From positions 992,001 to 1,056,000 of the forward strand of contig OZ244156.1 in assembly GCA_965216395.1 (NCBI GenBank): a DNA stretch of 64,000 nt, in the 5' to 3' direction. The notes below the pieces were generated by a model. The model did not search any database, was not told where the DNA came from, and was given only the letters and a program-made list of their open reading frames with translations. Each line of letters starts with the position of its first letter. The first letter of the stretch is position 1. The translations under genes and the position numbers were made by a program. This DNA is from CAZBXD01 sp965216395. GTDB lineage: Bacteria; Pseudomonadota; Alphaproteobacteria; Micavibrionales; SZUA-601. Positions 63,411 through 64,000 of this stretch are shown piece by piece.

Positions 63411-64000
63411 CAAAAACAATCCCCAATTCACGCCCTTTTATTGCCGCTTGTGTTCGGTTTGTTACGCGAAATTTTTGGCAAATATTTTTTACATGTAACT
63501 TGACTGTGACAACACTAATATCAAGTTTTCGAGCAATTTCTTTATTGGTTAACCCCATCGTTAAAAACCCTAATATTTCTTTTTCACGTTTCGTAATATG
63601 AATTTCCCGACCTGATTTTTTCTCAATATCAGAAGCAATTTCTTCTTCATTAAAACGAAGATTTTCTTGCGTAACCAAATCATAGGGTACAAAACATTCA
63701 CCCGCTAAAATTAAGTGAATAGCGCTTACCAAAGCTTTCCCTGTCAAAGTTTTAGGTAAAAATCCAGCCGCACCAGATTCAATAGCGCGCTTAACATCAT
63801 GACGTGTGGCCAGTCCGGACATAATAACGACTGGTATCTTTGGGTATTTTTCACGAACTAAAATCAAACCATCAAGACCATTCATGCCCGGCATTTTTAA
63901 ATCAAGTAAAATAATATCAGGATCACCATCAGATTTATTCATAACATCAAGAAGGTCGTTAATACTCTCACTTTTTGAAACATGAAAATCAGCATCCATA
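63403..64000 (-). CDS. NarL/LuxR-type response regulator (5' end outside the window)
   Basis: The frame is open to the right edge, so the N-terminus is missing: the receiver domain begins before DADFHVSK and lacks the first acidic pocket residues. Visible are the phosphoacceptor region DIILLDLKMPGMNGLDG, the Thr/Ser position VIMSG and the Lys in FLPKTLTG. After a linker, the LuxR HTH is ITKREKEILGFLTMGLTNKEIA and SVVTVKLHVKNICQKF. The partner kinase is probably the HisKA-like protein encoded next, which overlaps its end. Confidence 0.88.
   Translation of the reverse strand, partial: MDADFHVSKSESINDLLDVMNKSDGDPDIILLDLKMPGMNGLDGLILVREKYPKIPVVIMSGLATRHDVKRAIESGAAGFLPKTLTGKALVSAIHLILAGECFVPYDLVTQENLRFNEEEIASDIEKKSGREIHITKREKEILGFLTMGLTNKEIARKLDISVVTVKLHVKNICQKFRVTNRTQAAIKGRELGIVFDE

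Noticed and set aside
1..64000. CRISPR array, prophage, insertion sequence or rRNA operon
   Set aside because: No regularly spaced direct repeats, transposase, integrase, phage structural genes or rRNA sequences were seen.

Overview
The window looks like chromosomal DNA of an AT-rich, Gram-negative alphaproteobacterium. The lipid A/Kdo genes (waaA, lpxK, an LpxL-type acyltransferase) show a Gram-negative envelope. The alphaproteobacterial reading rests on a combination: the very large NAD-dependent glutamate dehydrogenase, the AddA/AddB recombinase pair placed after tsaE, an NDUFA9-type complex I protein, an ELM1-type protein, and the rpmH-rnpA-yidD-yidC-yihA and dnaG-rpoD blocks. A DotA/TraY-type membrane protein hints at a type IVB secretion or conjugation system, as found in some host-associated or predatory alphaproteobacteria. 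The species cannot be named from the sequence. Genes are densely packed with many 1-20 bp overlaps, the genetic code is standard, and there is no rRNA operon, CRISPR array, transposase or prophage.

Layout. 1-4.7 kb: rimP-nusA-infB translation/transcription operon (minus strand) with a terminator-like hairpin in its leader. 4.8-8.3 kb: waaA-lpxK-lpxL lipid A operon (plus). 8.3-10.5 kb: xseA, a NUDIX gene with a doubtful start, and tadA (minus). 10.6-15.9 kb: the 1615-residue glutamate dehydrogenase and a small coupled gene (plus). 15.9-20.3 kb: a frameshifted gene, then NDUFA9-like, SirB1-like, BON lipoprotein, yraN and rsmI genes (minus). 20.3-22.2 kb: an LpoA-like lipoprotein and a small membrane protein. 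22.2-30.4 kb: a thioredoxin-reductase-like ferredoxin reductase, tsaE, addB and addA. 30.4-39.0 kb: a long minus-strand run truA-fmt-def-rmuC-yihA-yidC-yidD-rnpA-rpmH and htpG. 39.1-46.2 kb: an orphan C-terminal module of an alphaproteobacterial helicase, a GT4 glycosyltransferase, an alpha/beta hydrolase, a coiled-coil membrane protein and DotA. 46.4-51.3 kb: a polar-amino-acid-type ABC transporter with three related binding proteins, interrupted by a TrmB-like regulator on the other strand. 51.4-52.4 kb: two nucleoside 2-deoxyribosyltransferase-like genes on either side of a CAU tRNA. 52.4-57 kb: rpoD, dnaG, greA. 57-64 kb: an Lrp regulator, an ELM1-like gene, trxB, a patatin-like gene, an aspartate aminotransferase, an AmgK-like kinase, and a histidine-kinase dimerisation-domain protein overlapping a LuxR-type response regulator cut by the window edge.

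How it fits together. Most genes are housekeeping: translation initiation and RNA processing, membrane insertion (YidC/YidD), lipid A synthesis, DNA repair (AddAB, XseA, RmuC, DnaG) and protein maturation (Def, Fmt, HtpG). The accessory parts most worth a second look are the DotA locus, the split three-receptor ABC transporter with its own regulator, the orphan helicase tail, the deoxyribosyltransferase pair at the tRNA, the patatin gene, and the kinase-less two-component pair at the right edge.
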